Shown here piece after piece: positions 10,745-25,170 of a DNA stretch of 64,000 bases (the first letter of the stretch is position 1; each line of letters opens with the position of its first letter). The DNA comes from Trematomus loennbergii (Eukaryota; Chordata; Actinopteri; Perciformes; Nototheniidae): contig JAAOOA010000016.1 of assembly GCA_012861695.1 (NCBI GenBank), forward strand, positions 26,172,531 to 26,236,530, given 5' to 3'. Position numbers and translations under genes: made by a program. The notes below the pieces were generated by a model that worked only from the letters and a program-made list of their open reading frames with translations, was not told where the DNA came from and ran no database searches.

Positions 10745-12982
10745 TCATTCATAAGACTTATTTATTGGAATAACCTTTTGTTTGTTTTGTTGCTTTGAGT
10801 TTTAGTAAGAAAATAAAGAAAAGCTATGATCTTCTTCGTCTTCTGGATTCATTTATAAGGCAACTTTTATTTGCTTTTTGTGTTTTATTTGCATTTTTAA
10901 AGAAGTTATGTGGTTAGACATAACAATATAAGCATCTAATTACATTAATAACTACATACTAATTCACAAATCAGAAAAAGAGAACATAGAAAAATAGAAA
11001 AAGGAATAGAAACACATCCCAGTTAAGCAGGAAAATATAATTTCCACAAGGTAAGTTGAAGAAAAAGCATCTTCAAACACTGGAGAAACTATTTTCATAA
11101 CCCTTTTTAAACATTACTTGTTCTGCACTATATCTGAAATAATATACTTTTCAGTCTGTGTATTCCTGAGTAACGGAAGCCAACTTTAATGCTTTTAAAA
11201 CCTCATTACGAATTCCCCATTTCTTTTGTCTCCATTGTGATCTTTTTGTCAAATGCATCCTCAAATCTCCTCTGTCATCCTTGATTTGTCTACACCGTTT
11301 CCTCTTACATTGACTTCCTCCTTGTCTACCAATATTCCTACATATCCTCATTGAGTGGGAAAATATCATTTCTACAAGTTAAGTTGGACAAAAGCCCTGT
11401 TTTATTTTATGTCTGGTCAGCTTATCTTTTGCGACACAAAAAAAATCATCAAACATTGGGATCATTATTATCCAAAGACACTTTAACATGTATTATTCTG
11501 CACTGTATTTGCAAGATACTGTCTATACACTGTAGTTTGGGTCGAAACACACTTAGTCAAATGATAGTGAGGGAGGACCGTGCACAGAGACGCCATCATA
11601 TGTCAGAGTCAGAGTTGATGGAGACCTCTGCTCACCGGCAGCAGGTTTTCATCAGCAGCTTGACTGACAGATCTGGTTCAAAGGTCAACCCTTCTTCTTT
11701 CATTGCAATATGTGTGCAAAGCGCCCTTGAGCACGACACCGAGTCGCTAAAGAGAGACGGAGAGAGACGAGAGAGGCAGCTTTAAAGCAGAGTCAGATTA
11801 GCTTTGCTCTATTGAGGAGGCAAGGGGCAGAACACAACGTCTTACTGGATGCCACTAAGCCTTTAAAGACCTTCCTACCCCACCCCCCCCCCCCCCCCCT
11901 CCCCATCCCATTTATCCAGTAACTGACACAGTTTTACATACACATTAGCCCCTGGAGACCTCACCAGCTGAACACTCAGACTCATGTCAGGTCATGATCT
12001 GTTCACCTAGAAGCCGTTAACGGGGCTATCGCTTCAAAGCTCTTTTTATTCATAATGATAAAGTGCAATAAGGGGTTTCATAGCAGCATCATCACACACT
12101 TGTAAGGCCACAAGATAGCTAATAACTTATTAAATGTATAATAGTTCTTCATGTCAGCAGTTTAACCTTGGATAATGAATAGAAAACACCATTTAGAAAG
12201 TAGTAAATTAAAAAAGGAGAATTAGAAAGCCTTGGTTTTTGTGTTTTGCAGAAGTATGTGTTTTGCAGTGTGGTTGGATTCTGGATTGATTTGACCTTTG
12301 ATCCTGTCGCTGATACAGCAAACACAACACTGCACATATTAAACGCTTGAAGGGCTTCATTTCAACATGTTATTGATCCGTGTTTGGCATTTGCACTTGC
12401 AGGATCAGCCTTGAAAACATACACACGTTTAAGCAAATGTCAAGAAGAAAATCCAATTAAACAACGGCGACTAATCGGTCGTACAAATAACACTAACCAT
12501 TACTACATTGTTCTTTTTCAGATGTGGATTAATAATGTGTATTATATTTTGGATGCATGAAGATGAATGGTGAGTTGCCGGGTCAAAGGGAGGAATTGAT
12601 CAGCTCTGTTGCGGATCATTACACTTCCATGCATGTGTAATGATCCCAATTATCTGTATGAATTGGCCTCTCCCACCCCTCACCCTCAGACTGCCAACAA
12701 ACACTCCACTCAATGACAAACTGAGGACACAAGGGTCATTGTGCCAAAACATCCTCCCCTGGAAACAATACCCCCTACTCTCTCAAACCCACCCCCCCTC
12801 CATTTTCTGTCCCTGCTCCAAACCAATGCTCAGACGTGCTGGATGCTTGATAATAACCCCCCCCCCCCTCTCTACATGGTTTTTTGAGCCGCGTCCCCTC
12901 CCTTCTTCCTCCTCCAGGTTGACACAGAGAGCCCTTTGTTGTCCTGCGCTGCAATCACATACCTCAATAAGCTCCCAAACCA
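10745..12982. repeat. Non-coding stretch with a diverged ~327-bp tandem duplication
   Basis: The segment around 11020 (gcaggaaaatataatttcca..., then ttctgcactatatctgaaat near 11130) recurs around 11347 (gtgggaaaatatcatttcta..., ttctgcactgtatttgcaag near 11500), an offset of about 327 bp. The block 11195-11325 (cctcattacgaattcccc...gacttcctcctt) also resembles 8640-8770. C runs lie at 11883-11899 and 12858-12868. The frame 11351-11785 has no recognisable domain. Confidence 0.5.
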
Positions 12983-13552
12983 CCCTCTAACTAAAGACCC
13001 CTTATGAAGCGTTCATCTCAACAAAGATCCCCCAAACTGATGCATGTTTGTCAATGGACAACCACTGGAAAAACGTTGTTTTCTTCCTTGTTTTTAAGAG
13101 ATGTGATTGATCATAAGTGTGTGTAAGGGCCAAGAGCTAGCAGTGAATCATCAATGTTGATATATAGGACCAAAATAACTATTCCCTCTAACCAAAGACC
13201 CCCTTATGAAGGTTTCATCTCAACAAAAATCCCTTAAAACTGATGGGCAATGGACAACCATCTGAAAAAACTGAACTGTCTCTCTTGATTTCAAGGGATT
13301 TGATTGATCTTAAGTGTATGTGGGGGCAAGAGTTAGCAGTGAATCATCAATATTGATATATAGGACAAAAATAATTATTCCCTCTAACCAAAGAGCCCCT
13401 TATGAAGCTCATATTTCAACAAACGTCCCCCAAACCGATGGTCAATGGACAACCATCTGAATAAATTCAGTTTCTCCCTTGTTTTTAAGCATGTTAGGGC
13501 CAAGATCTAGCAGTACATCCTCAATTTGTATATATAGGACCAAAATGATTCC
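12983..13552. repeat. ~198-bp tandem repeat, three copies
   Basis: Units start at the ccctctaac(t/c)aaagacccctt motif near 12983, 13183 and 13379. Each continues through tcaatggacaacca, cttgtttttaag and gatatataggaccaaaat; the last unit is shorter, about 173 bp. Copies differ by point changes and small indels, so the array is not recent. No open frame spans it. Confidence 0.85.
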
Positions 13553-14179
13553 AGACTAATGCTTTTTATTTATTTTATATTAACTTTTGTTGCCAGAATC
13601 CCAGTAGTTAGGACACAAATTCCTTTAGCAGTTGTTCTCATTTCCAATTCCTTGCTAGCCATAAAGTGAGCATCATGTCATTCCCTCTTTTCCCCACATT
13701 GTTATGCCCACAATTTTGTCACCAGATGAAGAAATCTGGTCCTCAACACCTGCCACACCAGCAGTGGAAGAGATACGACATTGTACCAAAAGTAAAAGTA
13801 CTCAACATACACAATAGCCCATTAATGACTGGATTATGTTGATTGATACCTTCATGTATTTGTCACAGTTGGTTTTACACCCAGGGTGCGCAGCAGACCT
13901 CTTTATCACCTCCTTAGCATCTATAGAATAAGGACATCCTCATAAATGAAAGGCGTTTTGTCACAGCGAGACGTTTGCTTTGATATATTTCTTTTCATCT
14001 GGAGAGTGAAACCTGATGACATGCTGCTCTTATTGCTCTAATCTGCTCTTAAAGATCCCTGCACTGCCTTGTTGAATAAAATATCAGCAGGCTCTGTGAA
14101 TAAAACATCAGGACTATTTCTCATATCAAAAAGGTCAAAACAGCTGTCTAGACAAGCGCGATGTATTTACCCTGTAATT

Positions 14180-14240
14180 ACACACACGCACACGCACACG
14201 CACACAAACGCACACACATGCACACACACAAACGCACACC
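14180..14240. repeat. (CA)n with CG and AA interruptions
   Basis: CACACG and CACAAACG blocks, about 60 bp. Confidence 0.9.
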
Positions 14241-14841
14241 TTTGCACTGCTATAACAATATACTTGTAAATACTTTTAATGGGCTTAATATAGGGATGCA
14301 CGAATGTCAAATATCTCTGCCGATGCCAACGTATTCTGTTTATTGCTTTGTTGTTATTTACTCTTCTTTCGTACCAAGAACACAAACCATTTTTTTTGTG
14401 ATTTACATAATATGAACCTTGTTTTAGCCAAAACAAACGTCTCTGTACTCTGCTTAACTATTAAATACTCAATGAGGAGATTTTAAGTTCAGTTCATTAC
14501 AGTCAGTTTGTTTCTCTTTCACCGTCATAATCCAATAGTTAACAGTAAAAAGTCATACAAATGAAATACAGGCGACTGCCGTGCATGTCACCTTATTTGC
14601 AGATGGTGGTAAATAGGGTAACATGAACATTGTTGGCCCATACCAAAGTCTGGCCGATGCATCAGTACATCCCAACTTAATCTACATCATAAAATCTTAA
14701 TCCATGCTGGATGTTTCACCAGCAATCCTTAAATCATCCACTAAAACCAACTTAAAAAAACTAACTGTCGCTCATTGGAGGAAATCCCAGGTCTTTCTCC
14801 AGTTGTTGAGACACCTGGTTCTCATGAAGATAGGAGAATGA

Positions 14842-14883
14842 TACACACACACACACACACACGCACGCACGCGCGCACACGCA
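14842..14883. repeat. (CA)n passing into (CGCA)n/(CG)n
   Basis: CA array passing into CGCACGCACGCGCGCACACG, all alternating purine and pyrimidine. Confidence 0.9.
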
Positions 14884-16048
14884 GAGCAGAGCCCAGGGTG
14901 AACTTGCATATGTCACCATAAGGAGACACATATGTGGACAGACAGCATTGAGTTTCTCTGCTGATGCTCACGCTCAGGTGCTCTCAGGATCACAGGTTTC
15001 CACGGTGACCTTGCACGGTCAGCTTTAGCACCAGTATGTGAAAACACACGCACGGCACATTGGAGTGACATGTGCACTCTCACACACATGCACTGCGACC
15101 TTGTTAGCTCAACCTTGCCAGTACAAAATAAACAGGGTTGATGGCACTTGCTTGCTTTCGTAACATCATAATAAAAATAAACATGGCAGCCACTAATTTG
15201 ATGTCACTCCACATAAGCTCTGCAAACATATACCATGTCTGCAAATGGCTCAAAGCTATGGCGACATCACCGGGTTTATAAATAACTCCAGCTTCACTAT
15301 CTGTATACATTTCAAATGAATTGCAAGGACAACCACTGCCATGTTATAGTCCATTACACATACAGTATTGGAAATAATATCTAATAAGCAATGGATGATG
15401 GGTGTGCATTTGTGATTTGCCACACACTCAGCAAGGTTGCAATCTGTGTTTGCACTTCCCTATAGATACCTTGGTTCCTTTTCATAGTACAATAACAATG
15501 ATCCTGTCCTAGAGGAGGCTATATACGTTCACTTCTTTCCTTTCACTGAAAAGGTCAAGGCAGTCAGAGCTGCGACTGAAACCTAAAGAGACAGTCGAAG
15601 CGGAAGATAAAGGAACGCAGGGAAAGAGAAATCGAGACTATTTAGGTATGGGGACCATAGAAGCGGCTTTATCAACAAAATGGAAGATGACAGAAAAAAG
15701 CAGATGTATTAAATGCACGCTGCGCTGTAAGGCTGAGTCATGGTAAAGGATTTGGGGCATAAAGCCGCTTGCACACAGAAATTAATAGTTTTCAATGAAG
15801 AAGTAGCAGTCTCATTCAATCATGTGACACCATATTAAGTGTCATGCGCAATGAAGCATCGATAGAGAGAGGCGGAACAAATATCAGAGGGTCGGAACGA
15901 GAAGGAAAGATGCGTAAAAAAGAGTGTGGGAGTTAGGAAGAGAGGACAGCGAAACAATAAAGACAGAGAGAGGAGACCGGAGAGGAGTTATTATGGTAAA
16001 GAGGTCAACCTTGCAGTAATGCTCTGTCTTGTAGAAAGAAAAACACGC

Positions 16049-16245
<197 letters not shown>

Positions 16246-16556
16246 CTGTGTGTGTTAGAGTGCACTGTTATCTCCATTTCTCCCCTGTGTATGTGCATGA
16301 CTCATCATCTGCCACTACACCGTCACATCTCAAAGTCTTGTTTGTGTTTTGGTGGTTATATAATGTAAAGACCCTCATGCTGAGCGTGTGAATCTGCACA
16401 GGATCGACATTCTGTTTCAGAGCACACCTTCATATCTACTGAGCTGAATCAACGAGCAGAGAGGTTCATTAGTAAACATACTTATTATGTGATAAAAAAC
16501 AAGTATGCATGGATGATTTTTGCGGCAGTTTGATGCTTAATTTAGCAAACATTATA

Positions 16557-17425
16557 TTAAAGGGGCCCTATTATGCTAATGTTCAGGTTCATATCAGTAG
16601 TGTCTCTACTTTAAAGAGTCCTCTCCTGCTGATGTTCAGGTGTATATCAGTATGTAGTGTCTCTACTTTAAAGAGTCCTCTCCTGCTGATGTTCAGGTGT
16701 ATATCAGTATGTAGTGTCTCTACTTTAAAGAGTCCTCTCCTGCTGATGTTCAGGTGTATATCAGTATGTAGTGTCTCTACTTTAAAGAGTCCTCTCCTGC
16801 TGATGTTCAGGTGTATATCAGTATGTAGTGTCTCTACTTTAAAGAGTCCTCTCTGCTGATGTTCAGGTGTATATCAGTATGTAGTGTCTCTACTTTAAAG
16901 AGTCCTCTCCTGCTGATGTTCAGGTGTATATCAGTATGTAGTGTCTCTACTTTAAAGAGTCCTCTCCTGCTGATGTTCAGGTGTATATCAGTATGTAGTG
17001 TCTCTACTTTAAAGAGTCCTCTCCTGCTGATGTTCGGTGTATATCAGTATGTAGTGTCTCTACTTTAAAGAGTCCTCTCCTGCTGATGTTCAGGTGTATA
17101 TCAGTATGTAGTGTCTCTACTGTGACATGTCTCCATGTTTTAATGTTCAAAAAGCTCTTTATTTTTCTCATACTGCCTGTGTTGCAGCACCTCTTTTCAC
17201 CCTCTGTCTGAAACCAGAGCCCAGTCTGCTCTGATTGGTTAGCTGGCCGGCTCTGATGTGATTGGTCGACACCTTAGAGATGTCCCGCCCCTTAGCCTAT
17301 CACGTACAATGTGTATGTTTTGGAAGTAAACAAAGGAGTCCAATGGAGACGGGGTGGAGTGTGTGGGAAAGACCATTTACATGCACTAAAACCTATATAA
17401 GTTCTAATCATAAAAGGCCTCTTAA
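16557..17425 (+). mobile_element. TTAA-flanked MITE (piggyBac- or Kolobok-like) with internal VNTR
   Basis: The left end is TTAAAGGGGCCCTATTATGC and the right end is taatcataaaaggcctcTTAA, imperfect inverted repeats bounded by TTAA at 16557-16560 and 17422-17425. TTAA targets are typical of piggyBac and Kolobok elements; I cannot choose between them. The interior is a 57-bp minisatellite plus about 200 bp shared, inverted, with 6655-6876. It contains gattggttagctggccggct and cgcccccttagcc-type GC-rich blocks. No transposase frame. Other copies with the same ends lie at 44388-44884 and, partly, at 44210-44330. Confidence 0.85.
16581..17120. repeat. 57-bp minisatellite, about 9.5 units
   Basis: Unit gttcaggtgtatatcagtat, then gtagtgtctctactttaaag, then agtcctctcctgctgat. 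Starts are at 16581 (short first unit), 16634, 16691, 16748, 16805, 16861, 16918, 16975, 17032 and 17088. It is the reverse complement of the 6877-7486 unit. The resulting 19-residue periodic frames are artefacts. Confidence 0.95.
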
Positions 17426-18035
17426 GTGAAAATACCAGAAAGCCGTTGTTCGTGACTTTATCACAATATATATATTTATAATAAAACTCAACTTGGGTTA
17501 TTTTTAGACTTTTTTACAGGTCTGTTCAGAGAAGAGAGAGGGGGAGGAATACTAAAGAACACCGGAGGAGGAATGGAGGAGAGGATAAGGGAGGGAGTGA
17601 AAGGAAAGAGGAGAGGAGAGACAGGAGAGGATGAGGAGTGCTCGATAAGTCCCCGTGTGATCAAAGCGCTGCTCTGACATTAAGAGCAGCGCTGCCAGCA
17701 TGCTGAGTGGTTAATGCTGGGAGTGCACACACACTTTGAAACTTTAAAATGTGTGTGACCAAGAAGCCTTTCCTCTTCCGGACGGAGTAGAAACATTTCT
17801 CTCCTCACGGTCTCATAGCTGTCCAAACATGGGCAACACATGTGTTTCATGACTTTTATTTGCTTGAAAACACATGTGAATCATGGGTAAAAAACACATT
17901 ACTAACACACACTCCTACCCACAATGCAGCAGAGGAATGAGCCTTCTCTCAGCACAATGTCATAACAAGCTCCTACAGCGGCAAACAACTTGAAAATCAG
18001 CTGCCATGACTCTATTGTTGCCACATTTCTCACTA
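17426..18035. other. Non-coding stretch with a GA-rich patch and a short perfect hairpin
   Basis: Purine-rich 17535-17640. A 10-bp perfect inverted repeat (GCGCTGCTCT, 7-base loop, AGAGCAGCGC) sits at 17666-17692. No gene seen. Confidence 0.6.
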
Positions 18036-18614
18036 TGCGCTTTCAACCGACATACTTTTCCCTTTGGTTCCGATAGTTCCTGGGATTTTGCGTTCACACC
18101 AAAAAGAGAACTTAGTTCATGAGAACTTTTCCCCCTTTTTAGTTCCTGCTAGAGAGGTGGGACTATCCTGGGGAGAAAAAAAGTTCCAATTTCTGATTGG
18201 CTGGGCGAATTGCAAACCACGCCCCGTAAAAACTCGGAAAGGTTTTGTGAAGCCGCCATTGTATTTGCTGGCATTAGCATTATTAGCATTAGCATTAGCC
18301 CCGCGCACCAACGGAGAGAGACTAACTTATGACAACACAACAAAAAAAACATGGGAGCGGTGGAGATGAGGAGGTGTCGGCGTTCTGGCGATTTACTCAA
18401 CTCCGGGGACTTCGGGTGGCAGTATACGCCGTGAAGTGGTTTGCGGCCTGCCAGTAAACCCAAAGCAGAAGAAGAAGAAGTGACGTCAGCGGCTTCATTT
18501 GCCTAATCTTCCCTCAGGGAACTTATTCCAGTGTGAACGCGATCTGCTCTTTAGTTCCATGGGGAACTAAGTGCCAGCACTAAGTACGGCAAAGTACTTG
18601 GTGTGAAAGCGGCT
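18036..18614. mobile_element. Long-TIR MITE (Harbinger/hAT-type, teleost)
   Basis: The left end reads tatgcgctttcaaccgacat... and the right end, on the opposite strand, gccgctttcacaccaagtac.... Both then pass through tagttcc and a gcgttcacac motif, so the terminal inverted repeat is long (roughly 60-90 bp) and diverged. Internal GCATTAG repeats lie near 18270-18300. The short target duplication cannot be fixed by eye. No transposase frame; the open frames 18064-18369 and 18149-18463 are by-products. Confidence 0.7.
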
Positions 18615-19231
18615 AATAATACAACCAATCAAAACGGTTTTGCCGGTAAATCTGTTCCAATGTTATTGCCATATTTCTCCACGCTCCTTTGAAGGCACCA
18701 CAGAAAACAAAACGCTGCGGGAAATATATTCCAGAATGCTTCTCTCACAATGGGAAGCTAAAGATGCTAAATAAATAATGTAGTTAGAAAAAAAAAAGCT
18801 GGGCTGGTAAACACGGAGATTAGGCCATTCATTTCCAGAGAGAGCGTTTTTACAAATGGACGCCAGAGCCCCCCCCCCCCCCCCTCCACCATGACATCGG
18901 ACACCACACATCATAACAGTTTGTCTTCCAGCGAGATGTTCATTATGCAACTATTCCCGTCCTCTGTGCACGGCGCCTTTCAATTGAATTCCTCATTTTC
19001 TTGTTAGGCAAAACAAAGAAGGAAACTTTCATAGAGGGACGGATGGCGACTGTTCTCGGCCAGACGGAGGTCACAGCTGCAGGTTTTTTTAGATCGCTGA
19101 GCCATCAGGGCAACGTTTTTTTTAGTTAAACTACCTATCAGTCTATCTGCTCGTCTCTTCTCACAACGTCCTCCATCTAACCCTGCCATCATCAGATAAG
19201 CTCTGAGCAGCATGGGCTGTTTCAGCTGACC

Positions 19232-19233
<2 letters not shown>
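18615..19233. other. Non-coding stretch
   Basis: Contains a C16 run at 18869-18884. The frame 18663-18950 (minus) crosses the C run as poly-Gly and is not credible as a gene. Confidence 0.55.
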
Positions 19234-19306
<73 letters not shown>

Positions 19307-19344
19307 TGTGTGGTGTGTGTGTGTGTGTGTTGGTGTGTGTGTGT

Positions 19345-19403
<59 letters not shown>
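19234..19403. repeat. Interrupted (TG)n
   Basis: About 170 bp TG with GG doublets and one TTGG. Confidence 0.95.
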
Positions 19404-19407
<4 letters not shown>

Positions 19408-19692
19408 CAGCCTATGACAGATTGTTCTGCTTTTAGCATCAGCGGGTGTGTGTGTGTCTGGGAACTCTGCAAAATACATTTTCTTTGCAGACGATGCACA
19501 CCTGTTTCGAGACAGTCTGCCAGACGTTAACATGGAAAAAACACACACTTAACACTGTAACTTGGGGCTATAATCTGTCCATAAAGTTCACCTTTACAAA
19601 TGTGTTCCATCAGCAAAATGAGCTCGCAATAATTAACATAACCATGTTAATTATGGTAATCCACAACACACTGTCTGAAAAGACACACTCAC

Positions 19693-20864
<1,172 letters not shown>

Positions 20865-21027
20865 AGCGAACACACAACGTGCCCTGATCGATAGCGCTCT
20901 CTATCTGGAGTAATCCATTCTCATTCTAATCCGATCAATGTCCACCGTCAACGCTGCGTTCTGATCATCAATAGTGAGATCAATGAAATCACTCGTTAAT
21001 GCTGATTTAACATCGATCCGGCGTTAT

Positions 21028-21057
21028 CACACACACACCACACACACACACACACCA
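21028..21057. repeat. Short (CA)n
   Basis: Thirty bases of CA with two CC doublets. Confidence 0.9.
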
Positions 21058-21189
21058 CGGCATCGTCATCTGGCAGTAAATCTGTACAACATGTACGAGT
21101 GGAAAGGTTAAACTAACTATAGAGAAACAACATGTTCTAACTTTAAACACCGTCACACTTCCTGCAACAGCCGGAGGCATTAGTTATTT

Positions 21190-21566
21190 TAGTCTTTATT
21201 ATTTACCTATATATTGTTTTATTTATTCTATAGGTCTTAATCTTTTTATTTGTATTTCTGTTGTACCTATATGTTCAATTTGTTTTATGGAGTTTTATAT
21301 TGCTGCATCGACTCGTGTGTCTTCTCTGTGAGAGAGAAACCATTATTTATGTATTTTATTATTTTGTTATTATCATACCTGTTACCTCCTTGTGTTTATT
21401 AACCTGATATATATTGTGCTGCATGAACCTTTTCAAGTTCTTAACCAATAATCTGAGGGGAATTTCTTGTTGTTTGTTTGTAACTTGTCATGTGTCATTT
21501 TGTAAAGCACTTTGAGCTGCATGAGTGGTATAAAAAGTGTTATATAAATACAGCTTTATTATTATT
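21190..21566 (+). mobile_element. Retroposon 3' tail (LINE/SINE type)
   Basis: Ends with tgtaaagcactttgagctgc, then tataaaaagtgttatataaa and a short ATT repeat. This is the familiar fish retroposon tail (AAAGCACTTTGA...GTGCTATATAAATAAA). Upstream sequence is AT-rich as in a LINE 3' untranslated region. No coding remnant recognised. The left limit is a guess. Confidence 0.55.
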
Positions 21567-22645
21567 ATGCTCTAAGGAGGACGAGAGACGGTGAAAAAGC
21601 AGAATGACTTTTGAGAAGTGGTCATTCAGTTGATGCTGGAGTGTTCCTGTGCCGCCACATGTTGCTGTTTAATTGCTCTAAGTGGTGTCCTTGTTCTTTT
21701 TTATTCTAGTTTTATTTGTGGTGCCTTTTATTTCCTGTCTCTCCAGGTCTTTATGAGCATCCTTCCAGCTTCTGCCTCTCCTTAATGACTTCAATGTGAC
21801 TCTCCTCTAACATAACGAGAGCACGGGACACTTTTATTAATTACGCTGTCACACGTTTATTTCTCTGCACAGAAAGGAAAAAAAAAGATTCCCCGGCGTA
21901 CTAACATTAGCTTTAATTGATTCAGGGTCTAAGAAGTGATTCGATTAATCCCAGCATGCAGTGGGTTGCTGGCAAAAGATTAACAAAAGAGTTTTCACAC
22001 AGTTAATAGATAAAAGACTGACTTAAAATGTCAATTTTTCAGTCTTATTAAACCGTATTTATACATGTGGGTGACTTCCCTCTCCCTCTCCTAACTCAAA
22101 CTGTTCTTGTGACGGGAATGCAGAGCGCTAAGTGAAACCACATGAGCGAAAAGAAAAAGAAACAAAGCCCACGCTTAAACGTCCGGGGGAAACTCAACCC
22201 GGGACATTATACTGCCAGGAAGCTATGTCAACAACACTGAACCACCTGTGATCCTCACATGCTCCGATACCCCAGGAAATACCCCCCCCCCCCCTCCCCC
22301 CAAATCTACCTTATATCCCTCGTTAAATGGAGACAAACCAACCACTGTCTTTCCTTTCCTCCTGAGGGCAAGTAGAGAGATTAAAGGTCAGAAACACTAA
22401 TTACTGCCTCGGATATTTAATCTGGGGATTAGAGTTATAATCCCATCGCACTGCTGTAGATATAAATCACTGTAACCTTACTTATTGAAGACCAGTGTTC
22501 AAACGGATGGAATGAATGATTAGGGGCCATTTAGTAGTGAGGATTAGAATATATTTCTGTTGTCTTTACACTCAGGTACAATGACGTTTTGCATGCTTCT
22601 CTTGACGCAGTTCAAAATAGAAGCACATAATCAAAGTAAAGCAGC
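21567..22645. other. Non-coding stretch
   Basis: AT-rich with a C13 run at 22282-22294. No gene recognised. Confidence 0.55.
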
Positions 22646-22890
22646 AAAGGGGACTATACATGGTGGTAGTCGCTCTACAACTTGGCTTGGGAACAGAAGG
22701 GTTGTTGGTTCAAGTGCCAAATCAGACCAAAAATACAGAGTGTGGACTGGTACCTCTTCATTAGTGCATGTCTATAGGTCATGTGTGTGTATTTCAGGCC
22801 TATGTCTGTAATTGTAACGTAATGCAAGAGTGAAAAGATTAATTTCCCCTCGGGGATTAATAAACGTGATCTTAATCTTTTACAATAATA
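22646..22890 (+). mobile_element. tRNA-derived SINE, internally deleted
   Basis: The tRNA-like head reads tggtagtcgctctacaactt, then ggcttgggaacag, then gttgttggttcaagtgcc, the last a good Pol III B-box-like match (GGTTCAAGTCC type). It continues with gaccaaaaatacagagtgtg and gactggtacctcttca. The body around a 'gcacctcggcagtgcc'-type segment seen in full-length fish copies is missing. The tail is aatttcccctcggggattaa then taaacgtgatctt. It is likely to have been mobilised by a LINE with the same tail. Confidence 0.8.
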
Positions 22891-23640
<750 letters not shown>

Positions 23641-25170
23641 GATCCTAACTACCTCTCCATCTCTCTATCTCGTAGAAAAGGGAGAGGGACGAAGGAGGAA
23701 AAAAAACAAAAAGAGGGATTTGTAAAAAGCAGAGCGTCGTTTCTGCAGAAAGCCCAACAGCTCCCTCTGTCGTCACCCAGCTCTTTAACTCTCCTCTTTG
23801 ATTTCTGCCTCCTCATCTCCCTTCTCCTTCTCACTCTTTGTACACTTTCAAAGAAACACATGTACAATGCCACGGTTTGTGAGAGCGGAGCAGCTCGAGC
23901 CTAATTAAATATAAATATAACGATTACAGTGTAATAAATTAATCCTTCTATCTCTCCGCTCCCCCCCCCCGCTGAGCTACGTCAGTGTTTACCGTCAGTT
24001 TCCTTTAAACTCATTCCAGTTGGCCAAGCGTTACTCCTTCTACATGCATTTGAAGAATGAGGGAAGAGTAGCTTTGGCAATACTGACTTTAAAAGTGGCT
24101 CACAATCAAAGACACACTTGCAAGAAAGAAACATGACAGTGTGAATGTTTCATGAAGTCATCACATGCTATGCCACATGTCTGTGTTGTTTGTTTATCAG
24201 CATAGGCTATTACAAGCATCTATTTTGCATGTTTCCACTGATTGAATCTACTTTTATTTGAAATGCAATGTGTTTTTAGGTTGACTTACAACATCTATCC
24301 AGGGATTACATATGCCAACTAGAACTAACTGTGGCAACTCAAATAAAAAGTCCAAATAATCTCAATGCAAAGATTTCTAAGGTCTATTTTTCCTGAGTTA
24401 AGTGGAAGCACTTTCTCTCTTTATGATCCTCAAGCACTTATTGTATACTCCCCGCAAACACAGTCTGTAACCTTGATTAGCAGCGTAGCTTCATTCTCTG
24501 GCCTAGTTGTGTCTTTTCAAACAGAGTTGAAGCGATGCACACATGTAATGATATCTCTATAAGGAACACAGAGCATTTCCACTGCCAGGTCCTGCCACTG
24601 CGTACACAAATCTGCCGACATTACTGTCACTCTCTCTGCCATTTTCCTGGCTGAACATCAGTGAAAAGTGTTATATTCCAACTGCTTTCATGTGTCATCC
24701 ACAGCCAGGTTGCTATACTGCTCACCATGATGCAAGGGGCTTCTGCCTTTAAAGAATATACAATCACATTCCCAGACATAAAAGCCCTAGGAAGGCAGCT
24801 AGATGTCCTGAGATAGCTAAGTGATGACGAGCACTTTCTGTCTGCAGGTCTCAGACGGCGGTGGTTCTCTGATGAAACACTGATTTCACTCTCATGTCCT
24901 CTTGATTCTCTCCCTTCAAGCTGAGTTACTATGACCGAAATGCAGGGCGCTAGAAGAATTAATGAGTGAATTAAGCAAAACATCATGGAGCACAAATTGG
25001 GCAATACTGTTGTGCTGTCTACACTGCATGCGTGAGAATGTTGTGATGTTAAGCCCGGTGAAACAGCAACGATAAGAAGAAAAAAGCTGCAATTCAACAC
25101 AGGCATTATGTTCCTGTGATGTGTCTTCTGAGTGGCCACAAAGTAAACTCACAGAGCCGGAAGACAAAAG
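23641..25170. other. Non-coding stretch; one unassigned 170-codon frame
   Basis: The minus frame 24627-25139 starts with a Met and a hydrophobic segment at about residues 13-33, then has no recognisable domain. A plus-strand frame over 24850-25190 also reads like decayed coding sequence (a leucine/glutamate-rich stretch after about 24930) but has several stops. Either could be chance or a degraded transposon. I do not call a gene. Confidence 0.4.

Larger units (their letters stand above)
13553..16048. other. Non-coding stretch
   Basis: AT-rich sequence with CA/CG microsatellites at 14180-14240 and 14842-14883. No gene, TIR pair or long tandem structure recognised. Confidence 0.55.

Noticed and set aside
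24627..25139. 170-codon minus-strand frame as a gene
   Set aside because: No domain or plausible splice context. The opposite strand also looks like decayed coding sequence, so it may be an eroded repeat. Kept only as a note in the stretch entry.
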